From: Halomonas sp. LBP4 | GTDB lineage: Bacteria > Pseudomonadota > Gammaproteobacteria > Pseudomonadales > Halomonadaceae | Length of the DNA stretch: 64,000 bases | Assembly: GCF_003202205.1 (NCBI RefSeq) | Contig: NZ_PDOG01000004.1 | Location: 524,641 to 588,640 of the forward strand | Direction of reading: 5' to 3' | In this document: piece after piece, positions 33,359 to 43,452 of the stretch | How positions within the stretch are numbered: position 1 is the stretch's first letter | How the letters are laid out: each line of letters opens with the position of its first letter | Notes under the pieces: model-generated | Told to the model about the DNA's origin: nothing | The model's database searches: none | The model's input: the letters and a program-made list of their open reading frames with translations, nothing else | Made by a program: the position numbers and the translations under genes

Positions 33359-35476
33359 ATGCGCTTTAAGTCGCTGCGTACCCATGTCGCCCTGCTGGTG
33401 GGGCTGTGCATCCTGGCCGTGGTGGCGGTGCTGGTCGGCTATGCCACCCTGGCCGCTTCCCGCTCCCAGGCGCTGGTGGCGGAGCGCACTGGCGAGCTGC
33501 TCGAAGCCAACGCCGAGCAGCGGCTCAGGGCCCTGGCCGATGCCCGCACCCAGGAGATCCGTCGCCAGCTCGAGCAGGCGCTGGCGGTGGCCCAGGGCCT
33601 GGCCGACACCAACGCCCTGATGGGGAAAAGCGACGACCGGGGCCGCCCCCGGCTGACCCTGGGCCGCCGCGAACTCTCCAGCCTGGTGCGCGACAAGGTG
33701 GTCGAGACCCCCGCGCTGCTGGACGCCTTCATCGGCTGGGAGCCCGACGCCTTCGGCCCCGATGCCCTCCATGCCGGCAAGACCGACGGCGGCTACGACG
33801 GCAGTGGCCGCTTCATGCCCTGGTGGTACCGCACCGGCGAGGGCGACCTCGAGGTCCTGCCGCTGGGCGACAGCATGGAGAACGAGGCACGAAATGCCCA
33901 AGGCATCCGCAAGGGCGAATACTACCTCTGCCCGCGGGAGACCCGCCGCACCTGCATCATCGATCCCCACTACTATGACTACGGCGGCGAGCGGCTGCTG
34001 GTCACCTCCTTCAACGTTCCCATCCTGGTCGACGGCGAGTTCCGCGGCATCGCCGGGGTGGACCTGGACGTGGACTTCCTCCAGGGCATGCTCGACGAGG
34101 CCAACCAGGGCCTGTACGGCGGCGTCGGCGAGATGGACCTGATCGCCTCGAGGGGCGTGGTGGCGGCATCCACCGCCCGCCAGTCCGCGCTGGGCGAGTT
34201 GGCCACCGAGACCCTCGACGAATCGACGCAGGCGCCGCTGGCGGCGGCCCGGGATGGCGAGACGGTGTACCGTTTCAATGAGACGGCCGACCGCTTCGAG
34301 CTCTACCGGCCCTTCACCCTGGGCGACACCGACACCTCCTGGGTGCTGAGTGTCCGTCTGCCCGAGGCCGCGGTGCTGGCCGGCCTCCACGACCTCGAGG
34401 CCCAGCTCGCCGACCAGCGCCGCGCCGACCTCTGGGGCATGACCCTGGTGGGGCTGCTTGTGGCCGGCCTGGGCCTGCTGGCGAGCTGGCTGGTGGGCGG
34501 CAGCATCGCTCGGCCGCTGCGCCGCCTGGCCGAGCGGATGCGCGACATCGCTTCCGGCGACGGTGACCTCACCCGCCGCCTGCCGGTGCGCGGCCGCGAC
34601 GAGACGGCGCAGCTGGCCACCCAGTTCAACGCCTTCGCCGACAAGGTCAACGGCGTCCTGCTCGACGTCCGCAACAGCAGCGAGTCGGTGCGCGTGGCCG
34701 CTACCGAGATCACCCAGGGCGGCCAGGACCTGTCGCGGCGCACCGAGACCGCCGCCTCCAGCCTGCAGCAGACCTCCGCCTCCATGGAGGAGATCACCAG
34801 CACCGTGGAGCACACCGCCGAGTCCTCCCGCCAGGCCAACGGCCTGGCCGAGTCCGCCACCCAGGTGGCGCGCCGCGGTGGCGAGGCGGTCGGCCAGGTG
34901 GTGGCGACCATGCAGGGCATCACCGACTCCTCCCGACAGATCGGCGAGATCGTCACCGTGATGGACGGCATCGCCTTCCAGACCAACCTGCTGGCGCTCA
35001 ACGCCTCGGTGGAGGCGGCCCGGGCCGGCGAGCAGGGTCGCGGCTTCGCGGTGGTGGCCGGCGAGGTCCGCCAGCTGGCCAGCCGCTCGGCCGAGGCGGC
35101 CAAGCAGATCAAGGGGTTGATCGACACCTCGGTGGAACGCACCGAGGCGGGCGCGGCTCAGGTGAAGGAGGCCGGCCAGACCATGGACGAGATGGTGGAG
35201 AGCGTGACCCGGGTGGCCGATGTCCTGGCAGAGATCACTGCCGCCACCGGCGAGCAGAGCGATGGCATCGGCCAGGTCAACGTGGCGGTCTCCGAGCTGG
35301 ACCGCATGACCCAGCAGAACGCCGCCCTGGTGGAGGAGTCCACCACCGCCGCCGAGCAACTCCAGGACCAGGCCGACCGCCTTGCAGAACTGGTGGGCGG
35401 CTTCACCCTGAAGGCTCGCGAGACGTCGGCGCCGGCCCTGCCCTCCGGCCGTCCCCGGGTCGCTGAGCCCGCCTGA
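33359..35476 (+). CDS. Methyl-accepting chemotaxis protein with a large periplasmic (Cache-like) sensor
   Basis: The 705-residue receptor has TM1 (about residues 8-33), a periplasmic domain of about 330 residues with Cache-like pieces (FIGWEPDAFGPD, WYRTGEGDLEV, VTSFNVPILVDGEFRGIAGVDLD), and TM2 (about 360-382). Next come HAMP (about 383-435) and a signalling domain with the conserved hairpin tip IAFQTNLLALNASVEAARAGEQGRGFAVVA (about 536). Methylation-type Gln/Glu helices flank the tip. It would bias flagellar switching through CheA/CheW. The ligand is unknown; Cache domains often bind amino or organic acids. No che genes are adjacent. Confidence 0.92.
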   Translation: MRFKSLRTHVALLVGLCILAVVAVLVGYATLAASRSQALVAERTGELLEANAEQRLRALADARTQEIRRQLEQALAVAQGLADTNALMGKSDDRGRPRLTLGRRELSSLVRDKVVETPALLDAFIGWEPDAFGPDALHAGKTDGGYDGSGRFMPWWYRTGEGDLEVLPLGDSMENEARNAQGIRKGEYYLCPRETRRTCIIDPHYYDYGGERLLVTSFNVPILVDGEFRGIAGVDLDVDFLQGMLDEANQGLYGGVGEMDLIASRGVVAASTARQSALGELATETLDESTQAPLAAARDGETVYRFNETADRFELYRPFTLGDTDTSWVLSVRLPEAAVLAGLHDLEAQLADQRRADLWGMTLVGLLVAGLGLLASWLVGGSIARPLRRLAERMRDIASGDGDLTRRLPVRGRDETAQLATQFNAFADKVNGVLLDVRNSSESVRVAATEITQGGQDLSRRTETAASSLQQTSASMEEITSTVEHTAESSRQANGLAESATQVARRGGEAVGQVVATMQGITDSSRQIGEIVTVMDGIAFQTNLLALNASVEAARAGEQGRGFAVVAGEVRQLASRSAEAAKQIKGLIDTSVERTEAGAAQVKEAGQTMDEMVESVTRVADVLAEITAATGEQSDGIGQVNVAVSELDRMTQQNAALVEESTTAAEQLQDQADRLAELVGGFTLKARETSAPALPSGRPRVAEPA

Positions 35477-35485
35477 GGCGGGGCG

Positions 35486-36412
35486 TCAGGAGTAGTGAGG
35501 CAGGTCGATCTGGTCGCTGCGCCGGATGCCTTCGGTCATCTGCCGGCACAGCCGCAGGAACTCGCGCATGCCGGTGGCCAGGTACTTGTGGCGGTGCCAG
35601 ATGAAGCTGAACTGACGGCTCAGGTCGAGCTCCGGGGTGGGGATCGCCACCAGGCTGCCACGCCCAAAGGCATCGCGCAGCGCCAGTTTCGACACGCAGC
35701 CAATGCCGAGCCCCGACTCCACCGCCCGCTTGATGCCCTCGGTATGTTCCAGTTCGAGCAGGATATTGAAGCGCCCGCGTCGGTGGCGGGCGGCCTGCTC
35801 CAGGGTCAGGCGAGTACCGGAACCCTGCTCGCGCATGATCCAGGCCTCGCGCAGCAGCCGGTCCAGCTCCACCCTGCCGGCCCCGGCCAGGGGATGGCGG
35901 GGCGAACAGAACACCGCCAGTTCGTCCTCCACCCAGGGCTGGGTGATCACGTCATCGTCCTCGCACTGCCCCTCGATCAGCCCCAGGTCGAGCTCATGGT
36001 GGCGCACGCTGTCGATGATGGCGCGGGTGTTGCGTACCGAGAGACGCACCCGGCTCCCCGGGTGACGCTGCATGAAGTCGCTGATCAGCAGGGTCGCCAG
36101 GTAGTTGCCGATGGTCAGGGTGGCGCCCACATCCAGCGAGCCCACCCCCTGCTGGCCGCGCAGGAGCTCCTCGACCTCCTCGGCGCGATCGAGCAGGGCC
36201 ACCGCCTTGGGCAGTAGCTGGAAGCCCAGGGCATTGAGCTTCAGCCGCCTGCCGATGCGATCCAGCAGCTGGCAGTCGAACTGCCGCTCCAGCTCGGCCA
36301 GGGCAGTGCTCGCCGCCGACTGGGAGAGGGCCAGGGCACGGGCGGCGTGGGAGACGCTCTCGTGCTGGGCGACGGCGACGAAGACTTCCAGCTGACGCAG
36401 GGTGTAGCGCAT
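35486..36412 (-). CDS. finR: LysR family regulator (FinR-like)
   Basis: The 308-residue protein has an N-terminal HTH (about 1-60: LRQLEVFVAVAQHESVSHAARALALSQSAASTAL) and a two-lobed effector domain. It is divergent from a ferredoxin-NADP reductase gene across 145 bp, the same arrangement as finR-fpr in Pseudomonas, where FinR activates fpr under superoxide and iron stress. The assignment depends on that synteny. The spacer holds ATCTGTAGTATAGAT, an imperfect palindrome usable as a LysR box. Confidence 0.8.
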   Translation of the reverse strand: MRYTLRQLEVFVAVAQHESVSHAARALALSQSAASTALAELERQFDCQLLDRIGRRLKLNALGFQLLPKAVALLDRAEEVEELLRGQQGVGSLDVGATLTIGNYLATLLISDFMQRHPGSRVRLSVRNTRAIIDSVRHHELDLGLIEGQCEDDDVITQPWVEDELAVFCSPRHPLAGAGRVELDRLLREAWIMREQGSGTRLTLEQAARHRRGRFNILLELEHTEGIKRAVESGLGIGCVSKLALRDAFGRGSLVAIPTPELDLSRQFSFIWHRHKYLATGMREFLRLCRQMTEGIRRSDQIDLPHYS

Positions 36413-36557
36413 GGCGGGGCTCCCGGGGCTTTGTATCTGTAGTATAGATATGGGTTATCCACATAATCCATTTAACAGATATCAAGCGACCTCTTAGAAT
36501 TGCTTACACAGATTACGCGGCGCATTTATTCGCCAATGGAATATCAAAGGAGCCGGC

Positions 36558-37334
36558 ATGAGCAAATTCGCCCTTGAAGAGGTACTCAGTGTTCACCACT
36601 GGAACGACACCCTGTTCAGCTTCCGTACCACCCGCGAGCGTAGCCTGCGCTTCAAGAACGGCCAGTTCGTGATGATCGGCCTCGAGGTGGACGGCAAGCC
36701 GCTGATGCGCGCCTACTCCATCGCCAGCCCCAACTACGAGGACCATCTGGAGTTCTTCAGCATCAAGGTGCCGGACGGCCCCCTGACCTCGCGGCTCCAG
36801 CACCTCAAGGTGGGTGACCATATCATGGTCAGCCGCAAGCCCACCGGCACCCTGGTCACCGATGACCTGCTGCCGGGGCGCAATCTCTACCTGCTCTCTA
36901 CCGGTACCGGCCTGGCGCCCTTCATGAGCCTGATCCAGGATCCGGAAGCATACGAGCGCTACGAGAAGATCGTGCTGATCCACGGCGTGCGCACCGTCAG
37001 CGAGCTCGCCTATGCCGACTTCATTTCCAAGGAGCTGCCGGCACACGAGTACCTGGGCGAGGAGATCGCCGAGAAGCTGGTCTACTACCCGACGGTGACC
37101 CGCGAGGAGTTCCATACCATGGGGCGCCTCACCGACCATATCCGCAGCGGCAAGCTCGCCGAGGATACCGGCCTGCCGCCGCTCGATCCCAAGCAGGACC
37201 GGGCGATGATCTGCGGCAGCCCGGCGATGCTCGACGAGACCAGCGGCCTGCTCGACGAACTGGGCTTCAACATCTCGCCGCGCATGGGCGAGCCCGGCGA
37301 CTATGTGATCGAGCGCGCCTTCGTCGAAAAATGA
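36558..37334 (+). CDS. fpr: Ferredoxin/flavodoxin-NADP+ reductase
   Basis: The 258-residue FAD enzyme shows the FAD-binding RAYSIASPNYEDHLEFFSIKV (about 52-72), the NADP-binding STGTGLAPFMSLIQDP (about 115-130), MICGSPAMLDE (about 215) and the C-terminal aromatic-poor tail ERAFVEK of the bacterial subclass I Fpr group. It passes electrons between NADPH and ferredoxin or flavodoxin in the cytoplasm, supporting Fe-S enzyme repair and oxidative-stress responses. AAGGAG precedes the start. Confidence 0.95.
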   Translation: MSKFALEEVLSVHHWNDTLFSFRTTRERSLRFKNGQFVMIGLEVDGKPLMRAYSIASPNYEDHLEFFSIKVPDGPLTSRLQHLKVGDHIMVSRKPTGTLVTDDLLPGRNLYLLSTGTGLAPFMSLIQDPEAYERYEKIVLIHGVRTVSELAYADFISKELPAHEYLGEEIAEKLVYYPTVTREEFHTMGRLTDHIRSGKLAEDTGLPPLDPKQDRAMICGSPAMLDETSGLLDELGFNISPRMGEPGDYVIERAFVEK

Positions 37335-37398
37335 TCCCCGGCTTCGCCGGGAGCTGGAAGAGCGCCGCTACGCGGCTGGAAGCTTGAAGCTGTAAGAA

Positions 37399-37431
37399 AA
37401 CCGCCTCCGTGGCCTTGCCACGGAGGCGGTT
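37399..37431. terminator. Bidirectional terminator between fpr and glnK
   Basis: A 14-bp perfect stem AACCGCCTCCGTGG with its complement surrounds a CCTTG-type loop between two convergent genes. A-run and T-rich flanks on both sides suit termination in both directions. Confidence 0.85.
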
Positions 37432-37454
37432 CTATTTAGGCTGCCTTCCAGCTG

Positions 37455-37841
<387 letters not shown>

Positions 37842-37889
37842 CTAGTAGCGCTCATGGTGTCCAAGCATACACCGCGGAGGGGGGGAATA

Positions 37890-37913
37890 AAAAAGGCCCC
37901 CGTAGGGGGCCTT
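37890..37913 (-). terminator. amtB terminator
   Basis: On the minus strand a GGCCCCCTACGGGGGCC stem is followed by TTTTTTATT, a textbook intrinsic terminator 25 bp past the amtB stop. It separates amtB from the second PII gene. Confidence 0.92.
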
Positions 37914-37938
37914 GGCAAGTGCGTGAAGACACGTGAGG

Positions 37939-39267
37939 TTATTCGGCATGCGGCTGGGGTCTGGGGTGCGCCACATGACCGCTGGCGCCGCGGCCGAACC
38001 CCCCGCCGTTGACGTTGGCCACGCGGAACTCGGGGTAGGCTTCCAGGCCGCACTCGGCCAGATCGACCCCTTCGTACTCTTCCTCTTCGCTGACCCGCAC
38101 GCCCATCACGGCCTTGAGGATCAGCCACACGATCAGGCTGGCCACGAACACCCAGATGAAGATGCCGAGGACACCGATGATCTGGGCGCCGAAGCTCGTG
38201 TCTCCGTTGGAGAGCGGCACCGCCAGCACGCCCCAGATGCCCACCACGCCGTGCACCGAGATGGCGCCGACCGGATCGTCGAGCTTAAGCTTGTCGAGGC
38301 TGACGATGGAGGCCACCACGAGGGCGCCACCCACGGCACCGATCAGCATGGCGCCGAACGCCGAGGGCGCCAGCGGCTCGGCGGTGATGGCCACCAGGCC
38401 GGCCAGGGCGCCGTTCAGGGCCATGGTCAGGTCGGCCTTGCGGAACCACAGCTTGGCCAGTATCAGGGCGGCGATGACGCCACCGGCGGCCGCGGCATTG
38501 GTGTTGACGAACACCTGGGCCACGTTGTTGGCGGAGAGGGCGTCGGACATCTTCAACTCGGAGCCGCCATTGAAGCCGAACCAGCCCATCCACAGGATGA
38601 AGGTGCCCAGGGTGGCCAGGGGCAGGTTGGCGCCGGGAATGGCGTAGATGGTGCCATCCTTGCCGTACTTGCCCTTGCGCGGGCCGAGGATCAGCACGCC
38701 GGCCAGGGCCGCGGCGGCACCCGCCAGGTGCACGATGCCGGAACCGGCATAGTCGGAGTAGCCGACCGCATCGAGCCAACCACCGCCCCAGGTCCAGTAG
38801 CCGGAGATCGGGTAGATGACCGCGGTCATCACCACGGCGAAGGCGAGGAAGGCCCACAGCTTCATCCGTTCGGCCACGGCACCGGAGACGATGGACATGG
38901 CGGTGGCCACGAACACCACCTGGAAGAAGAAGTCGGAGCGCATGGAGTAGTAGGGGGCATCCGCGTCACCGGAGAGCACTGCATCGACGCTGTTCTCGGC
39001 GCCGATCAGGAAGCCCAGGCTCGGCAGGAAGCCGCCCTCGCTGCTGGAGTACATCAGGTAGTAGCCCACCAGCAGGTACATGGTGCAGGCGATGGCGAAC
39101 AGGGCGATGTTCTTGGTGAGGATCTCGGCGGTGTTCTTGGAACGCACCAGGCCGGCCTCGAGCATCGAGAAGCCCGCGGCCATCCACATCACCAGCACGC
39201 CGCAGATCAGGAAGTAGAAGGTATCGACCGCATACATCAGCTCGGTCAGTTCGGTCAGCTCTGTCAT
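37939..39267 (-). CDS. amtB: Ammonium transporter
   Basis: The 442-residue protein has 11 membrane helices expected for Amt. Signatures seen: AAGFSMLEAGLVRSKN (about 30-45), the periplasmic gate Phe region (DFFFQVVFVATA), and DYAGSGIVHLAGAAAALAGVLILG (about 170-193, pore His). A cytoplasmic C-terminal tail is the usual GlnK-binding part, here extended by a GGGFGRGASGHVAHPRPQPH end. There is no cleavable signal peptide like that of E. coli AmtB, because the start is MTELTELTELMYAVDTF. It is co-transcribed with the PII gene 33 bp upstream. Confidence 0.95.
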   Translation of the reverse strand: MTELTELTELMYAVDTFYFLICGVLVMWMAAGFSMLEAGLVRSKNTAEILTKNIALFAIACTMYLLVGYYLMYSSSEGGFLPSLGFLIGAENSVDAVLSGDADAPYYSMRSDFFFQVVFVATAMSIVSGAVAERMKLWAFLAFAVVMTAVIYPISGYWTWGGGWLDAVGYSDYAGSGIVHLAGAAAALAGVLILGPRKGKYGKDGTIYAIPGANLPLATLGTFILWMGWFGFNGGSELKMSDALSANNVAQVFVNTNAAAAGGVIAALILAKLWFRKADLTMALNGALAGLVAITAEPLAPSAFGAMLIGAVGGALVVASIVSLDKLKLDDPVGAISVHGVVGIWGVLAVPLSNGDTSFGAQIIGVLGIFIWVFVASLIVWLILKAVMGVRVSEEEEYEGVDLAECGLEAYPEFRVANVNGGGFGRGASGHVAHPRPQPHAE

Positions 39268-39300
39268 GGGATTACTCCGTGCAGGGGATCATGAGCGTCA

Positions 39301-39651
<351 letters not shown>

Positions 39652-39703
39652 CTACTGGGTTGGCAGCGGCTAGTCAGCCGCCGATGCATGACTGCCCTGT
39701 CTT

Positions 39704-39720
39704 TGCGCAAACCGTGCCAG
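39704..39720 (-). promoter_or_regulatory. Sigma54-type promoter of glnK-amtB
   Basis: On the minus strand CTGGCACGGTTTGCGCA has the -24 TGGCACG element and a GC at the correct 12-nt distance for -12, although the -12 box reads GCGC rather than TTGC. It lies 65 bp upstream of the first PII start. Confidence 0.65.
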
Positions 39721-39806
39721 TAACAGGAAATCTTTTTGTTATCAGATTGATGGCTTGAGGATAGGGGGGCGAAAGGAAGCCGTATCGCCTGTCCCGGGGC
39801 AGCAAA

Positions 39807-39823
39807 TGCACTGTTGTGGTGCT
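39807..39823. promoter_or_regulatory. NtrC binding site
   Basis: TGCACTGTTGTGGTGCT matches the NtrC consensus GCAC-N7-GTGC exactly in its half sites. It lies about 90 bp upstream of the sigma54-type box, a usual enhancer position. A weaker GTGC-rich stretch follows directly. It supports nitrogen control of the operon. Confidence 0.7.
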
Positions 39824-39928
39824 GAGTGCTGGTGCGCTTGCGCCATAACGGGGCGAGATGGGCGAATGCGCGGGAGGGGCGGCTTGCGTATCCTGTAGGC
39901 AGCCACCCCAAGACGCAGGAGAAACTCC

Positions 39929-40270
39929 ATGGTGAGTCATGACCGCATCAGTCGCCTGGCCCAGCAGATCGGCGACCGGTTGCAGGGGGCCTCGCAGGCT
40001 CCGGAAGAGGTGCAGAAGGGGATCCAGCAGGTGGTGCGCGGCGCCTTCGACCGCCTCGAGCTGGTGTCACGGGAGGACTTCGACATCCTGATGGATGTGC
40101 TGCAGCGCACCCGGGCCCGGGTGGAGGCACTGGAGAAGCAGGTCGCCGCCCTGGAGGAGGCCCTGGAGGCCCGTCAGGCCAACGCGCCTGCCGCTGGGGC
40201 CGAACCCGGTGCCGGGGATGAGGCCCTGGCACCCGAGGAGGATGCCGGTGGTGGCGAGACCAACCGCTGA
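39929..40270 (+). CDS. ubiK: Ubiquinone biosynthesis accessory factor UbiK (BMFP domain)
   Basis: The 113-residue protein starts VSHDRISRLAQQIGDRLQ and has the family core VRGAFDRLELVSREDFDILMDVLQRTRARVEALEKQVAALE, a C-terminal trimeric coiled coil. UbiK helps UbiJ and the Ubi complex during aerobic ubiquinone synthesis and may touch membranes through its amphipathic start. An acidic low-complexity tail (about 85-113) is longer than in E. coli. AGGAG precedes the ATG. Confidence 0.92.
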   Translation: MVSHDRISRLAQQIGDRLQGASQAPEEVQKGIQQVVRGAFDRLELVSREDFDILMDVLQRTRARVEALEKQVAALEEALEARQANAPAAGAEPGAGDEALAPEEDAGGGETNR

Positions 40271-40330
40271 GGTCGCCCGGGCGAGGGGGGGCTGCTAGCC
40301 TGAAGTCAGACGACACGCGAGGGACCGCGC

Positions 40331-41836
40331 ATGACGCTGGCGATCATTCACACCCGGGCCGGCCTCGGCCTCGAGGCCCCCGAGGTGCAGGTCGAGGTGC
40401 ATCTGGCCAATGGACTGCCCGGCATGACCCTGGTGGGACTGCCCGAGGCCGCGGTGAAGGAGAGCCGCGAGCGGGTGCGTAGCGCCCTGGTCAACGCCGG
40501 CTTCGACTTCCCCAACACCCGCCGTATCACCCTCAACCTGGCGCCCGCCGACCTGCCCAAGGAGGGCGGGCGCTTCGACCTGCCCATTGCCCTGGGGCTG
40601 CTGGTGGCGTCGGAGCAGGTGCCGCCGGAGGCGCTGGCGCATGTCGAGAGTGCCGGTGAGCTGGCCCTCGATGGCCGCTTGCGCCCGGTGACCGGCGTGC
40701 TGCCGCTGGCACTGGCCGCCCGTGCCGCCGGCCGGAGGCTGATCGTGCCGCGGGCCAACGCCGACGAGGCGGCCCTGGCCGGTGACCTCGAGGTGTTGCC
40801 CGCCGACCACCTGCTCGAGGTAGTGGCCCACCTGCTCGGCCAGGCGCTCATCGCCCCCCACCGTCTCTCGCGGCCGGCCGCTCGCGCGGACCACGGCGCC
40901 GACCTGATCGACGTGCGCGGCCAGCATCAGGCGCGCCGTGCCCTGGAGGTGGCCGCGGCCGGCGGCCACAACCTGCTGTTGGCCGGCCCGCCCGGCACCG
41001 GCAAGACCATGCTGGCGAGCCGCCTGCCCGGGATCCTGCCGCCGCTCTCCGAGGACGAGGCGCTGGAGGTGGCGGCGATCCGCTCGGTCAGTGGCCTGCC
41101 GCTGCGCGAGCAGTGGGGGCAGCGGCCCTTTCGTGCACCGCACCACACGGCCAGTGCCGTGGCGCTGGTCGGGGGCGGCGCGAAGCCGCGTCCCGGGGAG
41201 ATCTCCCTGGCCCACCACGGCGTACTCTTTCTCGACGAGTTTCCCGAATTTTCACGCCACGTGCTGGAAGTGATGCGCGAGCCCATGGAATCGGGGCAGA
41301 TCCATATCGCCCGGGCCAGCCATGAGCGCCGCTACCCGGCCCGTTTCCAACTGGTGGCGGCCATGAACCCTTGCCCCTGCGGCCATCTGGGGGACCCGCG
41401 CAACCGCTGCCAGTGCACCGCCGCCCAGATCCAGCGCTACCAGGCGCGGCTCTCCGGGCCCTTGCTCGACCGTATCGACCTGCAGGTGGAAGTGCCGGCG
41501 CTGCCGCCGGAGCAGCTCACCTCACGGGCGGTGGGGGAGCCGTCGGCCGTGGTGCGCGAGCGGGTGATGGCAGCCCGGCAGCGTCAGTGGGCAAGGGGGG
41601 CGCTGAATGCCCATCTGGCCGGGCGCGAGCTGGAGGCGGCCTGTGGTCTCGAGGCCGGTGATCGGGCCTGGCTGGCCGGGGTGCTGGAGCGGCTGCGCCT
41701 CTCGGCCCGGGCCTACCATCGGGTACTGCGGGTGGCCCTGACCCTGGCCGACCTGGCCGGTGCGCCGCGCCCGCGGCGAGAGCAGCTGATCGAGGCCATC
41801 GGCTATCGCCAACTCGACCGCATGCTGAAGGGGTAG
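40331..41836 (+). CDS. comM: YifB/ComM family AAA+ helicase-like protein
   Basis: The 501-residue protein has an N-terminal Lon-like/S5-type domain (about 1-165: GLPGMTLVGLPEAAVKESRERVRSAL) and an Mg-chelatase-type AAA+ domain with Walker A GPPGTGKTM (about 220), Walker B GVLFLDEFPEF (about 300) and a C-terminal Zn-like CPCG...CQC cluster (about 350-362). ComM promotes branch migration during natural transformation. This fits naturally competent or recombining gammaproteobacteria, but the gene is also found widely elsewhere. Confidence 0.94.
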   Translation: MTLAIIHTRAGLGLEAPEVQVEVHLANGLPGMTLVGLPEAAVKESRERVRSALVNAGFDFPNTRRITLNLAPADLPKEGGRFDLPIALGLLVASEQVPPEALAHVESAGELALDGRLRPVTGVLPLALAARAAGRRLIVPRANADEAALAGDLEVLPADHLLEVVAHLLGQALIAPHRLSRPAARADHGADLIDVRGQHQARRALEVAAAGGHNLLLAGPPGTGKTMLASRLPGILPPLSEDEALEVAAIRSVSGLPLREQWGQRPFRAPHHTASAVALVGGGAKPRPGEISLAHHGVLFLDEFPEFSRHVLEVMREPMESGQIHIARASHERRYPARFQLVAAMNPCPCGHLGDPRNRCQCTAAQIQRYQARLSGPLLDRIDLQVEVPALPPEQLTSRAVGEPSAVVRERVMAARQRQWARGALNAHLAGRELEAACGLEAGDRAWLAGVLERLRLSARAYHRVLRVALTLADLAGAPRPRREQLIEAIGYRQLDRMLKG

Positions 41837-41878
41837 GGGGTCTGCACCGCCAGCGCGCCAGGTGGTAAGGCGACCAGG

Positions 41879-42367
41879 CTACAGCGCCGTGGCGTCGAAG
41901 GCGCCGTGGATCTCCGTTTCCCACAGCGTCTCGTCGCTACCCGGGCGTCGCAGCGACAGGCTCAACCGATAGGGCAGCATTTCCCGGTCGGAGAGCTGCA
42001 GCCGCGGGCCGTCGGCCTCCAGTCGGCTGTCCAGCCGCCACTGGTTGTCACCGCCTCCCTCGGCCATGACGTCGTTCCAGTTGAGCACCTGCGGGCCACC
42101 GGAGGCACCGAGCAGCGCCCGGGTAAGGCTCTCGAGGAAGCGCTCACGGCCGATGCTGAGGGTGTCATCCACCTCGGGAGGAGCCAGCAGCAGGACCAGG
42201 TCGGCCGGCGGACGCGGCAGGGACGGCGCCTCGATGACCCGTTTGGCGGCCCGTTCGCCGAGGCCGAACAGCGCCTGACGCAGGGTCTCGGGGCGGTCGG
42301 GCTGTGCGGCGCAACCGGCCAGTAGCAGCAGGAGGGAGAGCAGCAGGGCTGGCAGGCGCGTGTTCAT
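41879..42367 (-). CDS. Outer-membrane-type lipoprotein of unknown function
   Basis: The 162-residue protein starts MNTRLPALLLSLLLLLAGCAAQ, a type II signal peptide with lipobox LAGC (Cys at about 18). The mature part has LNWNDVMAEGGGDNQWRLDSRLEADGPRLQLSDREMLPYRLSLSLRR, a beta-rich stretch like small penicillin-binding-protein activator or LpoB-type lipoproteins, though I cannot confirm that. Its start overlaps the end of the hydrolase gene by 4 bp. Confidence 0.65.
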   Translation of the reverse strand: MNTRLPALLLSLLLLLAGCAAQPDRPETLRQALFGLGERAAKRVIEAPSLPRPPADLVLLLAPPEVDDTLSIGRERFLESLTRALLGASGGPQVLNWNDVMAEGGGDNQWRLDSRLEADGPRLQLSDREMLPYRLSLSLRRPGSDETLWETEIHGAFDATAL

Positions 42368-43347
42368 CGCTTCTCGGTCTCTCGCGGGGGGATGGGCTCC
42401 AGGGCAGCGACGAAGCGGTCGAGGGCGCCGAACAGCGTCTGTCGGATCGGCTCGGCCTCGTTGACCAGATGGTGGCGTGCCTCCGGGTGGCGATGGATCT
42501 CGGCATTGGGAAACTTGCGCTCCAGTACCGCCAGGTTCCACTCCCAGTCCACGGTCAGGTCCTGTTCACCCTGCAGGATCAGGGTCGGTACCGGACTGGG
42601 GGGGAGGGCCAGCAAGCGTGGCATCCAGCGGCGCATGGCGCTGACCCACTCCATGGTCAGGCGGTCGGGCTGAAGCGGGTCCTGGTCGCGCAGGAAGGCG
42701 GCGAAGTCGGCGTCGGTGGAGTTGGCGCGGAACTTGCGCGGGATCGAGTTCACGAAGGGGCCGACCAGGAGGTGCAGCCAGCTCGACTGGTTCCAGCCCC
42801 AGGGGCGCACCAGGGGGGCCAGCAGCGCCAGCCCCGCCCAGTGGCCATCGTCGCCCCGGGCGAGGGCATCGGTGGCCAGTATCGCCGCGCCGGTGCTCTG
42901 GCCGACCCCCAGCCAGGGGCGTGGGGCCAGATTCTCCTCCTCGAGGTGCTGCTGCAGGCTCTGCAGGCAGCGGCCATAGTCATCGAAGTCATTGATGGAG
43001 GCGCGCGGGCCGCTGGAGAGGCCGTGGCCCGGCAGGTCCCAGAGCACGACCCGCCAGCCGCGATCCAGCAGGCGTTCCAGCAGATGGCGGTAGAGGCCGA
43101 GATGATCGAAGTAGCCATGCACCACGAAGGCGGTGCCGATTGGCTCCGCCGGGCTCCAGACCTGGGTCCAGAGGCGGAAGTCACGGGCATCCACGTAGCC
43201 CACGTAGAGGCCCACCTGCTCGACGAGCAGCGGTGCCAGGCCATAGTGGCCGAGGTAGCGCTCCAGGTCGTCGCTACCGGGTACCAGGCTGGTCAGGTCG
43301 ACCAGGCTGACGGGGCCCAGGGCCTGCAGTGGGGTAAAGTCGCTCAT
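42364..43347 (-). CDS. Alpha/beta hydrolase (monoglyceride-lipase-like)
   Basis: The 327-residue protein has the alpha/beta-hydrolase pattern: HGYFDHLGLYRHLLERLLDRGW (oxyanion region, about 75), DLPGHGLSSG (about 105), nucleophile elbow GVGQSTGAAI (Ser about 147), acid in LTVDWEWN and His in RHHLVNE (about 300). It is a serine hydrolase, probably a lysophospholipase or monoacylglycerol lipase, cytoplasmic because it lacks a signal. I start at MSDFTPLQ, preceded by GGAGGATT; upstream residues in frame are not homologous-looking. Confidence 0.82.
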   Translation of the reverse strand: MSDFTPLQALGPVSLVDLTSLVPGSDDLERYLGHYGLAPLLVEQVGLYVGYVDARDFRLWTQVWSPAEPIGTAFVVHGYFDHLGLYRHLLERLLDRGWRVVLWDLPGHGLSSGPRASINDFDDYGRCLQSLQQHLEEENLAPRPWLGVGQSTGAAILATDALARGDDGHWAGLALLAPLVRPWGWNQSSWLHLLVGPFVNSIPRKFRANSTDADFAAFLRDQDPLQPDRLTMEWVSAMRRWMPRLLALPPSPVPTLILQGEQDLTVDWEWNLAVLERKFPNAEIHRHPEARHHLVNEAEPIRQTLFGALDRFVAALEPIPPRETEKR

Positions 43348-43452
43348 CGAATCCTCCGCAACGCCTGGACATGCTAGCGTCAAGGCGGTGAGCGGGCCAC
43401 TGATTCCACTCGGGCGGGTCGCCCGGCAGCCCATGATGTCTTATCTTTTGGT

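Noticed and set aside
33335-35359. A 674-codon open frame antisense to the chemoreceptor
   Set aside because: Codon composition (Gly, Ala, His, Gln rich) is that of a shadow frame; the plus strand encodes a complete receptor with all expected domains.
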